Below, one piece after another: positions 33,303 through 45,200 of a DNA stretch of 64,000 nt. How positions within the stretch are numbered: the first letter of the stretch is position 1; each line of letters starts with the position of its first letter. The notes below the pieces were generated by a model, which ran no database searches, was not told the DNA's origin, and saw nothing but the letters and a program-made list of their open reading frames with translations. Origin of the DNA: Melastoma dodecandrum (taxonomy: Eukaryota; Streptophyta; Magnoliopsida; Myrtales; Melastomataceae); the NCBI GenBank assembly GCA_029817715.1, contig JARUPY010000474.1:1674001-1738000 (forward strand). Direction: 5' to 3'. The position numbers and the translations under genes were made by a program.

Positions 33303-36300
33303 TGCGCACAGGAAAGCCCACAGGCCAACTAGCAATCTCTGAAGTCGATGGTCCGGGTTACCTGGATCCTCTCATTTTATATTTTTGTCCGCAAACTCCA
33401 CAGGAAGTATTATCATGTTGCACTTAACAGGAACGACGTTTGAACTCGGAACACCATCCTTGAGAGGATTATAATCCGAATCGTCTAAATCGTCGTCGCC
33501 TTGAGGTGAAGGGGCATCGAAGCGGATCATTGGTTCACGGTGCGCCGATTTAACAACATATTCTCCCATTACACCCTGACAGGCATCAATGGCCTTCCGA
33601 TCCAGCTTCATCTTTTTCTCCTCTGCGCGTCTGCAATGCCTTTCCCTCCTTCTCTTGTTATTACGAGAATCATCAGGCTCTTTCCTGCTCACCTGTGTCC
33701 AAGTATCATCAACTGGAATTCTTATCTTACATACCTTTGGTCGACAAAAGTTGTTAAGATCAGGATATACCTGGATGTGTTGCTTCATGTGAGGATCATA
33801 TCCTTTTACAAGAATGTTCATATCACTGACATCATTAACACAAAAAATCTAATTGATTTCACTCGTACCTAATTTTGGTGTCCTGATACGTGTGATCTCG
33901 AACATGTTGGCAGAAGACGTGACATTCAACTTCTGGAAGTAGTTGTAATAGAACAAGTTTCAGAGTTGCGAAATCAAGTTCCTATGCTTGAGATGAGGCT
34001 GGCATATGTTGCACAGACCATCAGCTTCCAGGAATTGAGCAATAGGCGGGCCATCTATAAGAACTCGTTCATCGAGCCTAGGAGCGGGTCCCAATCTGTC
34101 CTTCACATTCTGAGAAGTAGACTTAGCGGCATAGCTGGCTTGACCCTTAGATGCTTTAGAGACATTCCTCCCTTTATTAGTCGAATTAGAGTCACTGGCT
34201 ATAGGGGGGACCATCATGCTGTCAGCATCAGCCAGAGCAACCTCCTTTCGATACATAGCAGAACCTTGCTTGTTTTGCATTATCTTCCCTTTGTCGAATT
34301 TCTTAATCACAGGTCTAGAAGTGAAGCGTCTATCAACAAACTTTACCGGCCCTCTTCGTTGGATACCTAAGGCAACCTTCTCGACCGGAGTAAGATCAAA
34401 CCAAGTTTCGTCCGGATAAGGAGGGAGAAATTTCTTGAAAGTGAAGCATTTATCCGTGTGATGAATGTCATCCATGTGCCACCAACAGATTTCGCTTCAG
34501 AGTTTCAATGGTGGAATAGAGCATGAAACGGCTCCATTTTTCATGAGTTGTTTGAACAACCCATTCTTAACATAGGTCTCACTCGAGACGATTGAGCCCT
34601 GTGAAGAAGAATTGACTACATCAACCGCATTTACTTCAAAAGTGTGAACTTCACAATCAGTAAAGGGTTTTTTTATCAATGGAAGCGGGTTCGTCCGACT
34701 CTTTAAAATAGTGGACTTTGGATTCAATCAAGTCCTGAATAAGATTTCTGAATGTTAGAGAATCGCGGGTAGCATGTGTAAAGGACCCATGCCACTTGCA
34801 ATAACTCTTCTTCTTTTCCTTATCGGTTTGTGGCAATCTATGACCGGGCTTAAGCTTGATTCGTCCTCGATCTTTAAGCCAATAAAAAATCTCATCTCCC
34901 TTATAAACATCAAATGAGTATTTGCGCTCTTCATTCGATTTTTAGGAAGATTTCGCCTTGAAGTTTTTCTTTGCCAGCTTCACAGACAGTCGATTCTCTC
35001 ATGACAAATTCAGCCATGTCTACCTCATCCAAGGATGTCTCGACCTGATATGCCGGTTGACCATTTGATTCTTCTCTCAACTGGCTCTCATATTGGGTAG
35101 CTCTTTGGGCAAGATTGAATAGATCCCTAAACCTTTCCCCTTGAATTATTTTCCGAATTCGAATGTCCAGAGCATCATGTGCTATTTCAACAACCTCCTC
35201 TTTGGTAACGGAAGTCTTACATCGACGTCGAGCCTTCCTGAATCGTAGTAAGAATGTTGCTACTAACTCTCCAGGTTGCTGTTTCATTCGTGTTAACTCG
35301 GGAATGGTAATGATTGCATCCAACGTAGCAAACGTCTACATGAACTATTATTGAATCTCCTGCCAATTTTGGATTGAGTTTGGAGGCAAGTGGATGTACG
35401 AATTGAATGCCGAGCTAGTCAGCGAATTAGGGAAAAAACGAAGTTTCCAAAAATCATTGTTGGATGCTTCACTAGTCTGGTGAGTGAATCGAGCAACATG
35501 CTCTATTGGCGTCATATCGTCCTCGCAAAAAAATTTAGTGAAATCTGGAATTTATAACCTCTCGGGTAGGCGTAATCCCTATCGATGTAATCCGGGTAAG
35601 GTCATCGGTAGAAGTTCACCTCTTCCCTTCTTACTGCACCAGGAACCATTTGTTCCACCATTCGAACAACGAGGTTCCTAACTTCTACATTCTCAAGCTG
35701 TAACGTGGGAGCCCTATGAATATCTCTTTCAAGGGACCTTTCTCTCTTGATTTGAGGTATTTCCCTGTCGAAATTCTGCCTTGTCCCATCAAGAGCAGGG
35801 CGCTCCCAGGGGATCTCCTCGCAAAGATTCCTTCTCATTGGAATATCCGCAGGAGGCATCGTTTCAGGGCCTTCAACCGTAGATCGAGTGTAAAGAATTT
35901 CTCGTCGATGATGGGGTAGTGCATAAGCAGTTGACCTATACTCACCCTCATTATCGATTTCGAAATTCGGTCCCAAATGTTGGCCACGCGAAACAGGAGA
36001 ATAAGGCCTTCTGACTTCCTATGGGACCCTAGGGCCTACTCGTTCCAACATGGTATTCATCATTTGGTGGAAAATTCACCGGACCCACATTCGGGTCAGA
36101 ACCAACTTTGCACTTTCCTTCCAGAATCAACGCTCTTCTAGCTGAGGTAATCGGAGAGTATTCATTAATTCTTTAGCCAAGCCCTGCATATGTCTCTACA
36201 TTTCCAACATATTCTCATGGATCCTCATCTGCATACTCAGGGGCACATACTTACGGTTCCTTGAGAATTCTGATGATCAGATCGTCACGGAGGCAAATTT

Positions 36301-36404
36301 TGCAGATTCTCCTGGACATTCTGTTGCCCAGTCTGGGGATCATCAACTAAGTTGACCTGATCTCCAGCGAGATTAGTTTCATAATCACTACGATTCCCAG
36401 CCAT
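33303..36404 (-). pseudogene. Truncated Ty3/gypsy gag-region remnant, copy 2
   Basis: Starts at the ATG complementary to 36,402-36,404 (MAGNRSDYETNLAGDQ), which runs only about 40 codons to a stop. Further frames continue: MGPNFEIDNEGEY.., a QLENVEVRNLVVRMVEQMVP block, the gag core MDAIITIPELTRMKQQPGEL and LAQRATQYESQLREESN, then ICWWHMDDIHHTDKCFTFKK and RRFTSRPVIKKFDKGKIMQN. It ends in FCRPKVCKIRIPVDDTW and a lysine/arginine-rich tail. No protease motif, RT or integrase is visible before truncation at the GTAC repeat. Many stops and frameshifts; non-functional. Confidence 0.8.
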
Positions 36405-36484
36405 TCGTGCTACGCTCCGCGTTCTTGGCATTCCGTATTTTCACATGAAACTCACTTCCGCTCCCACTATGGTCACCAAAAACG

Positions 36485-37020
36485 TGTTTACGTCCAGTAC
36501 CAATACGTTGAGAATTGGTAAATCGTAACACAGTGTAAATGAATTGTGGTCGCCAGTCTTTTAAAGAACAACAATGCAAAGTGCATAAGTCAGATCGCAA
36601 GTACAAGAAAACTTACTTCCATTTATGGAAAACAGAATACAGAGAGTAGAAAGACCACCAAGCAGCCCTTCGGGGTCTTTGAACGATTGTCATGTATTGG
36701 TACAAATGACTGACCGCATATTTATACCAAAACTAAATCCGATCCAAAGGATAACTGCTAAACCAACTGCTACCACAACCGCTATGCACATCTAGCACAT
36801 ACTTTATTGACACTAACTGCACACTGACTGACTTGACTCGATCCTGGCAAAGTTCCTAAAACTAACTAATGTTGGAGCTTCGATTAAGGCCCCTTCTTCG
36901 AGCATAACCATCTTCGACAACATTCCGTCTTGTCCTTACTTCGACGCATTCTTCTTCGACGGCCTTGATCTTCGACTGGACGCTCCTTCGACCGTCCAAC
37001 GATGGGCCTTGCTATCGTTG
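36485..37020 (-). repeat. Gypsy 5' LTR, truncated (block A)
   Basis: Begins TGTTTACGTCC next to a PBS-like TGGTGACCATAGTGG on the minus strand (about 36,464-36,480). It runs to a junction with the UGT fragment at about 37,021 without a clear CA end. The partner LTR is missing. Confidence 0.7.
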
Positions 37021-37021
37021 A

Positions 37022-37102
37022 AGCCATCACTTACCGAAAGGAAGCGGAAACCAGGCATCAGTTCATCCTTGGCGAGGCCTCCAGACTTGAGCATAAGGCG
37101 TG
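37022..37102 (-). pseudogene. Short UGT exon-1 fragment
   Basis: The minus strand encodes LMLKSGGLAKDELMPGF and LSVSDGF, then stops abruptly at the LTR junction. Confidence 0.8.
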
Positions 37103-37129
37103 AGGGGACGTTACCCGTAATGTACTAAA

Positions 37130-37470
37130 TTTGGGCCTTACATTTGTACAAACAAAATTATTTTTTTGTACATTATTAATTCAATTAGTACAAATGTACA
37201 AAAGAAAGAAATGTTATTCCTATTACATGTTAGTACAAATGTACTAATTAGAACAGTAACTATTTAGTACATTTCAGTATTTTGTACATTACTAATAATT
37301 TACTATTTGAATTAGTGCAAATGTATAAAAGAAAGCATTGTTATTCCTAGTACATGTTAGTAAAAATGTATTAATTAGAACAGTAAATTGTTTTGTGCAT
37401 TTAGTATATTTCGATATTTTGTACATTACTAATATATTACTGTACACATTAGTACAAAAATACAAATGTA
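37130..37470. repeat. GTACAAATGTAC-rich repeat array
   Basis: The same array as at 20,110 and 32,930, next to the short UGT fragment. Confidence 0.75.
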
Positions 37471-38523
37471 AAACACCCTGTTTCCTCGGTTTCTTTTGCT
37501 TGATTCCCAGACAAATACAACATATACAAAGACACGATCCCACATTTGTTTCCTCTGTTTCTGGTGCATTATTCTGCGATGTTTTTTGTTGTGTGTGCAG
37601 GTAGGACTATTTTATGTTGCTCGCCCTGAGTTTGTGCTGCGACTTGGTATGCGTCAACTATAATAAAATCAGGTTCGCTTTCTACACAAGTTATAACAAA
37701 AGTAGCTCATGTACATATTTGTAACTGAACACATAATTCACTTTTGATTCGAAAAGTAACATGGACCCATGAAAACGATATATGGATATCGAGCATAAAT
37801 AGGGTCTTTTAAATCAAACCAGATTATGTGGCCGTGGGTGAATCTAGGAATTTTTGCTAAATTCGGAGGAATACGATCGAAGGAAATTCCGGAATGTAAG
37901 AAGGGGGTGCGTAGTATTGAGATAAGGTCCTCCTCAGTCCCACTTTTGTATCTGGGGTCATAATATATTCTTAAAGTTGTATGATTTTGCTTGGGCTTTC
38001 GATTGTATCACAAATATATGTAATCAACAATTGGGACGATTTTTACAATAAAAAAATATTCATAATTGTTAATTTAAAAAAATTGTGGATTTAGTGTATA
38101 AACAGTGTCTTAGTAAAATTAAATGAAATAAAAAACGGTATATATGCCCAACAACCGTGAGCCGAGTCCATTCGGAAGCCGTTGCAAGCATTGGGGCCCT
38201 TAAAAAATTATGAAGAATCGGGGAGTCACTCGGCAAATAAAAGCTGAAAAGCACTTCTTGCGTCCATGCATGCGTCACCCGCAAATAAAAAACGAGACAA
38301 CATTGACATGCATGAATGCGTCACACACATAATTCGGTTTGACTGCTTCCAAACGGACTTCGGCCCACGGCGGCGGCCCGGAAAGTCTGTTTAGTATTAA
38401 TTAAAGTGGGTTTTATCGTTTCATTGTAATTCTTTGTAGGAGTTAAATTTATAACTTGTTACAAAAGAAAACATAATTTACGTACCCCTTATTACATTTA
38501 AGAATTTTCTTCAATCTTATCCC
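37471..38523 (+). other. Upstream region of UGT copy 2
   Basis: No coding frame is supported. The first 320 bp repeat sequence found at 22,500-22,810. From about 38,150 on lies GC-richer proximal promoter sequence (CCGTGAGCCGAGTCC, GGCGGCGGCCCGG) whose inverse copies also occur at about 11,230 and 31,170. Confidence 0.55.
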
Positions 38524-38531
38524 TATAAATA
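38524..38531 (+). promoter_or_regulatory. TATA box of UGT copy 2
   Basis: TATAAATA, 58 bases before the ATG. Confidence 0.7.
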
Positions 38532-38588
38532 CTCCTACCAGCCATCAACACCACATCGTAGAATCTAGCACAAAACACGGTGGAAACA

Positions 38589-40058
38589 ATGAGGAGTCAT
38601 GTCGTGTGTCTCCCGGCTCCAGTCCAGAGCCACATTGGGGCAATGCTTAAGGTCGCCAAGATCCTTCACCACGAGGGGGGCTTGTTCATCACCTTCGTCA
38701 ACACCGAGTTCAACCACCGCCGTATGCTCCACTCTGGAGGCCTCGCCAAGGATGATGCAACACCGGATTTCCGCTTCCTTTCCATAAGTGATGGCCTCCC
38801 CTTCTCCGATGCCGATGCCACCCAGCCCTTGCATGCCCTCTGCGACTCGTGCCGGACTTACATGGTCCAACCCTTCCTAGACCTCATCGAGAATCTGACC
38901 GAGGATGACGATGTTCCCCCGGTCACCCATATCCTCTCCGATGGCTTCATGAACTTCATCACTAGTCTGGCTGCTGAAAAGTTCGGTCTTCAACTGGTGC
39001 ATCTGTTTCCCATACCGGCTTGCGCCTTGATGGCTTTGAAGCACTATGGTCTGTTCGTGCAGAAATGGCTAAAACTGTCGAAAGGTAGGATTATTACTAT
39101 ACAGCCCGGGGCCCCATTATTAATTTTCCCCTGACACCAGTTATTTCGAGCAGAGAAACCTCATGGCAAGATCGATTGGATCCCGGGAATGAAGAACATG
39201 AGACTGTGTGATATGCCGGACTTTTTTGGGGCAGGTGATGACGACGCCCTCGTACGCTTTGACATTGATGTAATGGAGCGAACGGGCACGGCAGTGGCAA
39301 CGATCATTAATTCGTTTGAGGAGTTAGAGCCGGTGGTACTCGACGCACTATCATCCTTAATCCCAAATGTTTACACAATTGGACCCCTTCATTTGCTCGT
39401 TCAACGGATCCAACAACAAAACTCTGTCTCAAAACACGTCAGTGGGAGTTTATGGGAGGAGCAAGTAGATTGCCTCAACTGGCTTGACTCGCAGGAGCCC
39501 GGTTCGGTGCTCTACGTAAACTTTGGGAGCATTGCCTTCCTGACATACGAACAGCTGGTTGAGTTTGCCATGGGACTCGCCAATAGTGGGCGCCCCTTCC
39601 TGTGGGTCCTCCGTATGGACCTTGTGAATGGTGAACAAGCAATCCTCCCCCCTGGATTTGGCAATGAGACAAAAGACCGAGGCTTCCTCTCAGGGTGGTG
39701 CCCGCAGGAGAAGGTCCTAAACCATGCGTCGGTTGGGGGGTTCCTAACACACTGCGGGTGGAACTCGATATTGGAGAGCCTGTCTGCCGGGGTGCCGATG
39801 ATATGTTGGCCAAGCTTCGGGGACCAACAGACAAACTCGAGGTATGTCTGTGACGAATGGAAGGCCGGGCTGGAAGTCGGAGTTGATGTTAGAAGGGAAA
39901 ATGTTGAGAAAGTGATAAGGGAGTTGTTGGGAGGAGAAACAGGGAAGGAGCTGAAGCAACGAGCGATGGAATGGAAGTGGCGCTCTGCCGAGGCAGTTAG
40001 CTCGACCGGCTCATCTACTAAGAGCTTGGAGAAGTTCCTCGCACAAGTTTTTGAATAA
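38589..40058 (+). CDS. UDP-glycosyltransferase (UGT85-like), copy 2
   Basis: Exons 38,589-39,084 and 39,154-40,058 with a 69-bp GT-AG intron give 466 aa. An upstream in-frame GTG at 38,580 is not the start; the ATG at 38,589 is. It has the same features as copy 1: catalytic His15 and Asp118, and PSPG box 347-390 ending in GDQ with the HCGWNS core. It differs from copies 1 and 3 by single residues, e.g. Gln at the VQKWLK position and Ser in LDSQEP. Leaving the intron in introduces a stop (..TIQPGAPLLIFP), so splicing is required. Canonical UGT85 proteins have about a dozen more residues around the exon junction (an ESYLTNGYL-like segment); these copies are short there. A polyadenylation-like AATAAA lies about 80 bp downstream. 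It lies in duplication block A, so recent gene conversion with copy 3 is possible. Likely functional; acceptor unknown. Confidence 0.93.
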
Positions 40059-41189
40059 TAAAAAGTTGTGTAAACAGGATGGATATTTGTATTATGCTGG
40101 CGTTGCTCGAACGCTTATAAGAAGATAATTAATTCCCAATAAAAGCATTACAATTCTCTATACTAAAAACCTTCCATTTGGATGCCCTTTAATTAGGTAC
40201 TGCATTTTTAAATGGGTGCCCAAGCACAATTCGAGCCTTAGACCAATTTTCTCTAATCATTTTAAGGAAAGATTTAAAAAATAAATAAAATTGACGTGTC
40301 GAAATTACTACTAGCTATTTTTTATTAGATATAGATTTAGAAAATGTTGAGACCATTTATTTTTTATGCATCACCACGTTAAAGTGGGTGTTCCAACGGA
40401 TCGAGTCAAGCTCAGTTTTAAAATAATTTCAAGTTTTTGAAAAAAATTGATCTGCCAACACTTTAAGTCAAAGCCAAAATTCTTTCCACTAAAGAACACG
40501 TTTTAAAAAAAAATTTACTAGAAGGAAAAGATGACCACTCACTATTCCTTAAACCATCATCGATCGGGGCCGTATTATTTCCCAAGTTACAGATTGCAGC
40601 CATCGGGTCAAATCTTCCACTTCTCGCTGGCGACTCAACAAGTTTTTTACCTAACAAGTTTGTCACTTAATAGGTAAGACCTGGCTGTGAATTGAATAAG
40701 TGAAACACTCGTAAAAGGTAAATTCGAACCACATAATATCTTTTGAAAGTTTCTATTATGTTTCTATAGTTTTTTATAGTTATTTTATGTTTTTTATATA
40801 TATTATATATATGTTCCGGTTTTTGTCCATTCTCGATTATCTACGTTGTTTTCCAATTAATTTCAACATCAGAATCGATAATTGTACTTGGTATCCACGA
40901 TCCTTAAGATTGGAACTGAACTAAACTTGTCACTTGAAGAACTGATCAGATCATGTTATGATCGGAACCTATTCACACCCTAGAATTCATCGTATTCCAA
41001 AAGCAAAACAATTTACCTTAATTAGTCGTTGTACCAAATAATTTCGATGTTTCACCAAAAATTACGTGAGACAATGTTATGGTATTAAAGGAGACAGACG
41101 AAAATGTACTTTTTTTATTCTTCGCAACCAACGGCCGCGTCCGCAACACTTCTCATTCAACCCGATATATTGAGAATCAGCTATCCGAA
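40059..41189. other. 3' flank of UGT copy 2 and duplicated intergenic sequence
   Basis: 40,059-40,530 is shared with copies 1 and 3, and includes the unoccupied Ogre-LTR target near 40,380. 40,533-41,096 parallels 14,030-14,620. Similarity to the other copies stops at about 41,097, where the gene-fragment island starts. 41,097-41,189 is unrecognised. Confidence 0.6.
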
Positions 41190-41660
41190 AGGTTCTCGTC
41201 AACGTTTCCCATTGTGCAAAACATGACTGTCGTGACAAAGCTGGTATTGAGAAGCTGCAACTTATATGGTGAAATCCCTTCATATGTTTGGACGATGCTG
41301 ACGCACGATATGCTGGATCTAAGCTATAATGAATTGTGGGAATTTCCCTTGCCCACATTATTCTACTCGCTTGCACATCAAATCTGGTGGTAAGGATGTA
41401 ACGGTGCGGGAAAATGGCCAGAAGATTTCCTACCAAGGAGAAGGAGACATACAAGGTGGCTCTGCATCATATTTCCCCGACCAGTATTGGGGATTGAGCA
41501 GCACGGGAGACTTCTTGGATGACAAAGACTTCCAGAACTTGCGATTCACAGTGACACCCTCATCATCATCATCAAACTTGACGGATGTGTACACATCGGC
41601 TTGCATTGCGCCAATTTCCTTGGCTTATTTTCACTACTGCCTGGAAAATGGCAATTACAC
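41190..41660 (+). pseudogene. LRR-malectin receptor-like kinase fragment
   Basis: An LRR part (TFPIVQNMTVVTKLVLRSCN, LYGEIPSYVWTM, LDLSYNEL) is followed, after a frame change and loss of the intervening LRR sequence, by the start of a malectin domain: CPHYSTRLHIKSGGKDVTV, GEGDIQGGSASYF, WGLSSTGDFLDD, IAPISLAYFHYCLENGNYT. This is the extracellular arrangement of LRR-VIII-2 receptor kinases, which sense apoplastic ligands at the plasma membrane. The rest of malectin, the membrane segment and the kinase are absent. At ENGNYT the sequence runs into a CAG triplet repeat. A non-functional fragment. Confidence 0.85.
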
Positions 41661-41671
41661 GATGGAACAAT

Positions 41672-41810
41672 AGCACCAGCAGCACCAGCGGCAGCAGCGG
41701 CGGCAGCGCAGCAGCGGCGGCAGCGCAGCAGCGGCGGCAGCGCAGCAGCGGCGGCAGCGCAGCAGCAGCGGCAGCGGCAGCAGCACCAGCACCAGCACCA
41801 ACTCCAGCAG
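41672..41810 (+). repeat. CAG/CCA/CGG triplet-repeat array, left part
   Basis: About 140 bp of GCAGCGGCGGCAGCG-type and CAGCACCAG-type triplets. It starts exactly where the receptor-kinase fragment loses homology and is cut by the copia LTR. The long Ala- or Gln-rich open frames here are by-products of the repeat. Confidence 0.9.
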
Positions 41811-42178
41811 TGTTGGACAAAGTCAAGACCCAAGTCCAATCTGTAGTTCAGCCCAGCTGCAAGTTTCCCGAAGCCCAATCCAGGTGAAGCTATTATCAGA
41901 TGAGACAAAGGTAGTTGGAGGATTCGCCTCTATCCTGCTGTTACAAACGAGGAATTGGGGTTGCAGCTGTAACAAATTCCTTGGAGAACCCCGACATGGT
42001 TACAGACAAAACGATATATATATGTGTAGTACAACCCATGTGCTATACGCAAGAAATGAAAGATATTATCCTGCTTCTTCTCTTCTCTTCTTTCCTCTCC
42101 TTCTTCTTCCTCTCCTTCTGCTCGTTCTGCATTTTTCTCCTCTGTTCTGATGTTCAGACACGGTCCTAAGACTCCACA
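41811..42178 (+). repeat. Copia 5' LTR
   Basis: 368 bp, TG..CA, near-identical to 46,927-47,297. A TATATATATG tract lies about 205 bp into the LTR. Confidence 0.93.
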
Positions 42179-42190
42179 TGGTATCAGAGC
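42179..42190 (+). other. Copia primer-binding site
   Basis: TGGTATCAGAGC, complementary to the 3' end of plant initiator Met-tRNA, immediately after the 5' LTR. Confidence 0.93.
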
Positions 42191-42233
42191 GACTGTCTAG
42201 CGACCAAGACGATCCTACAACCCTGTGCGCATA

Positions 42234-45200
42234 ATGGCTGGTAATATCACACCTGGGTCAGCTGGTTTAACAGGGAACTCATCTTCAGGAGCGCAGCATG
42301 CCGGGTCTTTAGGTGTGACCATTCCTTCTCCAATCCATATTCCAGCAAGTATATTTTCGACGACCCTAAAACTAGACGACGGCAACTATACACTTTGGAA
42401 AGAACAAGTGTTGGCAGCGATAATTGTAGGGGGGTATGAGGAGTTTGTTTACGGGACGTCACAGCCGCCGAGCAAGTTTCTGAACGACATGTTGACAGAA
42501 ATCAACCCAGAGTTCAGACTTTGGCAACGAACAGATAAGTCAGTCATGAGTTTTCTATTTTCTACACTAACTCAAGAGCCGCTCAGCCAAGTTGTGTGTT
42601 GTAACTCATCCCATGAGATATGGGAAAGCTTACGGCAGCGTTTTGAGTCAAACTCGACCACCCGCATCATCAATCTGCGTATGCAGATGCAGCAGGTACG
42701 CAAAGATGGTCGAACAATGCAGAATTATCTCAACACAGTCAAGATGTTTGCGGACCAGTTGAGTGCCATAGGTGAGCCGGTGCGGTATCGTGACCATCTG
42801 TTGTATCTCCTCGAAGGCCTCCCTGCAGAGTACGATCCAGTGGTTACTGCAGTCTATAGTCGAACAGACAACCCGTCAATTGAAGAAGTCCATCAGCTGT
42901 TACTGAACTTCGACCTGCGTTTGGAACGACGCCAGGTTCCTGACCCCATCCTGCCGCAGGTACAATTCTCTGTTGCTTCCCCTGGTGCAGGTACCACTCA
43001 GCCAAGATTTTCTCGCCCACGTTTTCCAAAAACAACTCCTAGCTTTGGTCCTTCCACCCCTCATAGTCCATATAATCCACTACAACAGTCTAAAACAGAT
43101 CCCCCTTCACCTCAGCATTCCATTCCTTTTCGCCAACCCAGTGTTCTGGGTCGTCCTCCTCTCAGACCATACTCTCCCTCATTCACACCACGCTGGGGTG
43201 ACCCAACATATTACAGACCCAAACCCAGATGCCAAATTTGTTATAAAATTGGCCATACAGCCCAAACCTGCTTTCATCGAATGATACCTTCCCTTTCTTT
43301 TTCCTCTCCAACACCACAAACAAACTATACAACTCTCCAACCTACATCTTATACACCCGAAACTTGTGCCTACTCTGTACAGTCATATCCTTTCCCAGAA
43401 AACTCGTGTTCCTCACCAAGTCCCTCTGCCTGGCTTGTGGACTCGTGAGCTACTCATCATGTCACTCCTCACTTATCTGACCTGGCTGCAGCATCCCCTT
43501 ATCAGGGTGAGTCCTCTGTCATGATAGGAAGTGGAGAACAACTTCAAATAGCTCATACTGGTAGTCTTTCTCTCCCCTCTGTTTCTGGTTTATCCTCCCT
43601 TCAGTTAACTAATGTCTTCCATACACCACGTCTTTCTCAACGTCTTGTTAGTGTCTCCAAACTTTGTCGTGATAACAACGTACTCATCGAATTTCACTCT
43701 GATATGTTCTTTGTCAAGGACAAGATGACACACCGGGTCGTGATGCAGGGTCCAGTACACCACGGCCTATACAGACTTCTAGTGTTTCAACATAATCCTA
43801 AGCCTTCTTCTGTCTACTCCTCTCCAGTGGTGTCTCTTACAACCACCTCGCCACCTGACCATCTCACCTGGCACTTTCGTCTAGGCCATCCCAGCAATGA
43901 AGTCCTTCGTAAAGCTCTTTCTGGTTGTAATCAGACAGCTTTTCCTAATGTAGTAGACTTGTGTCAAACTTGCGTAACCAGTAAGATACACAGAAAACCC
44001 TTTTCCATCTCTGAATCCATTGCTCTGTCTCTGTTTGATCTCATTCACACTGATGTCTGGGGTCCTTCTCCAGTTTCGTCTATAACTGGGGCTAAATACT
44101 TTGTTTTGTTTATTGATGATGCTACACGCTACACATGGCTCTATCTCCTTAACTCTAAGTCTCAAGTCTATACTGCTTTTCAACAGTTTCTCCAACTGAT
44201 AAAAACTCAATTTCAAGCCTCTATTAAGATAGTCCGATCAGACTGGGGTGGTGAATATCGTGCACTACATAAATTCCTTATACAACAGGGGATCATTCAT
44301 CAGATCTCTTGTCCATATACACCTCAGCAAAATGGACGTGTTGAAAGGAAAAACAGGCATATTATTGAGGTGGGTCTGTCTCTTCTACAGCAATCTACTG
44401 TTCCCCTTTCTTTCTGGCCATATGCCTTTACAGCAGCAGTGTCTTTGATCAATCTGTTACCCTCCAAAGTCTTAGCCTTTAAAACTCCAACTGAGCTTCT
44501 CCTCCGAACTATCCCTAACTTTTCTATGATTCGGGTGTTTGGCTGTAAATGTTTTCCCCTTCTTCGTCCCTATAATTCTCATAAGCGTCAACCTCGTTCT
44601 AAGCCATGTGTGTTTTTAGGCAAAAGCTCTTTTCACAAGGGATATATTTGTTATGATAGGGAGTTAGGAAAGATATATATATCTCGTGATGTTACCTTTG
44701 TTGAAACTGAATTTCCTTTTAGAGATGTCCCACACTCATCTTCTACCTCTGATCCTCAGTCTGCATTTGTCCTAAATCCTACACTACCAGTAATACAGAC
44801 TAATCTCCCCACATCTGTAGTGTCACACATATCTCATAATACTTCACCTCCTGTGTCTACTTCTCCTGGTCATATTAGTCCTGGTCTTTTATCTGCTCCT
44901 AAAGTGACAGAACGGGCCCCCGGTACTGCTGCAACAGGTCAGACCAACATTCACCCTATGGTCACCAGGTCAAAGGCAGGGGTCTTCAAACCCAAACCCA
45001 AAACCTTTCTTACTGCTATCCCAACTGTTTCTCCTTCGTCTTTGCCTGCTTTTTCCTCTCAACCTTCCAAGCCTATACCTACTGAACCTTTATCTTTGGC
45101 TGAAGCCCTCTCTGTCCCTGCCTGGAAGGAAGCAATGGAAGTTGAACTTGCAGCACTTAAACGAAATGGAACCTGGGAGCTTGTTCCTTTCACAGGTGAG

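Larger units (their letters stand above)
31550..40540 (+). repeat. Segmental duplication block A
   Basis: Near-identical in order and orientation to 49,627-57,840. Contents: an LTR fragment, a UGT fragment, the GTAC repeat, a gypsy remnant with LTR, a second UGT fragment, another GTAC repeat and a complete UGT gene. The offset between blocks falls from 18,076 to about 17,527 to 17,475 because block B lacks roughly 550 bp near 51,353 and about 50 bp near 54,718. Confidence 0.9.

Noticed and set aside
38580..38588. Upstream METMRS start for the UGTs
   Set aside because: The first codon is GTG; the true first ATG is nine bases downstream in all three copies.
38565..38870. 101-aa ORF antisense to UGT exon 1, also in copies 1 and 3
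   Set aside because: Shadow of the exon; no independent start context or domain.
41572..41887. Ala- and Gln-rich open frames around the triplet repeat
   Set aside because: Long only because the CAG/CGG array has no stops in several frames; they cross from a pseudogene into an LTR.
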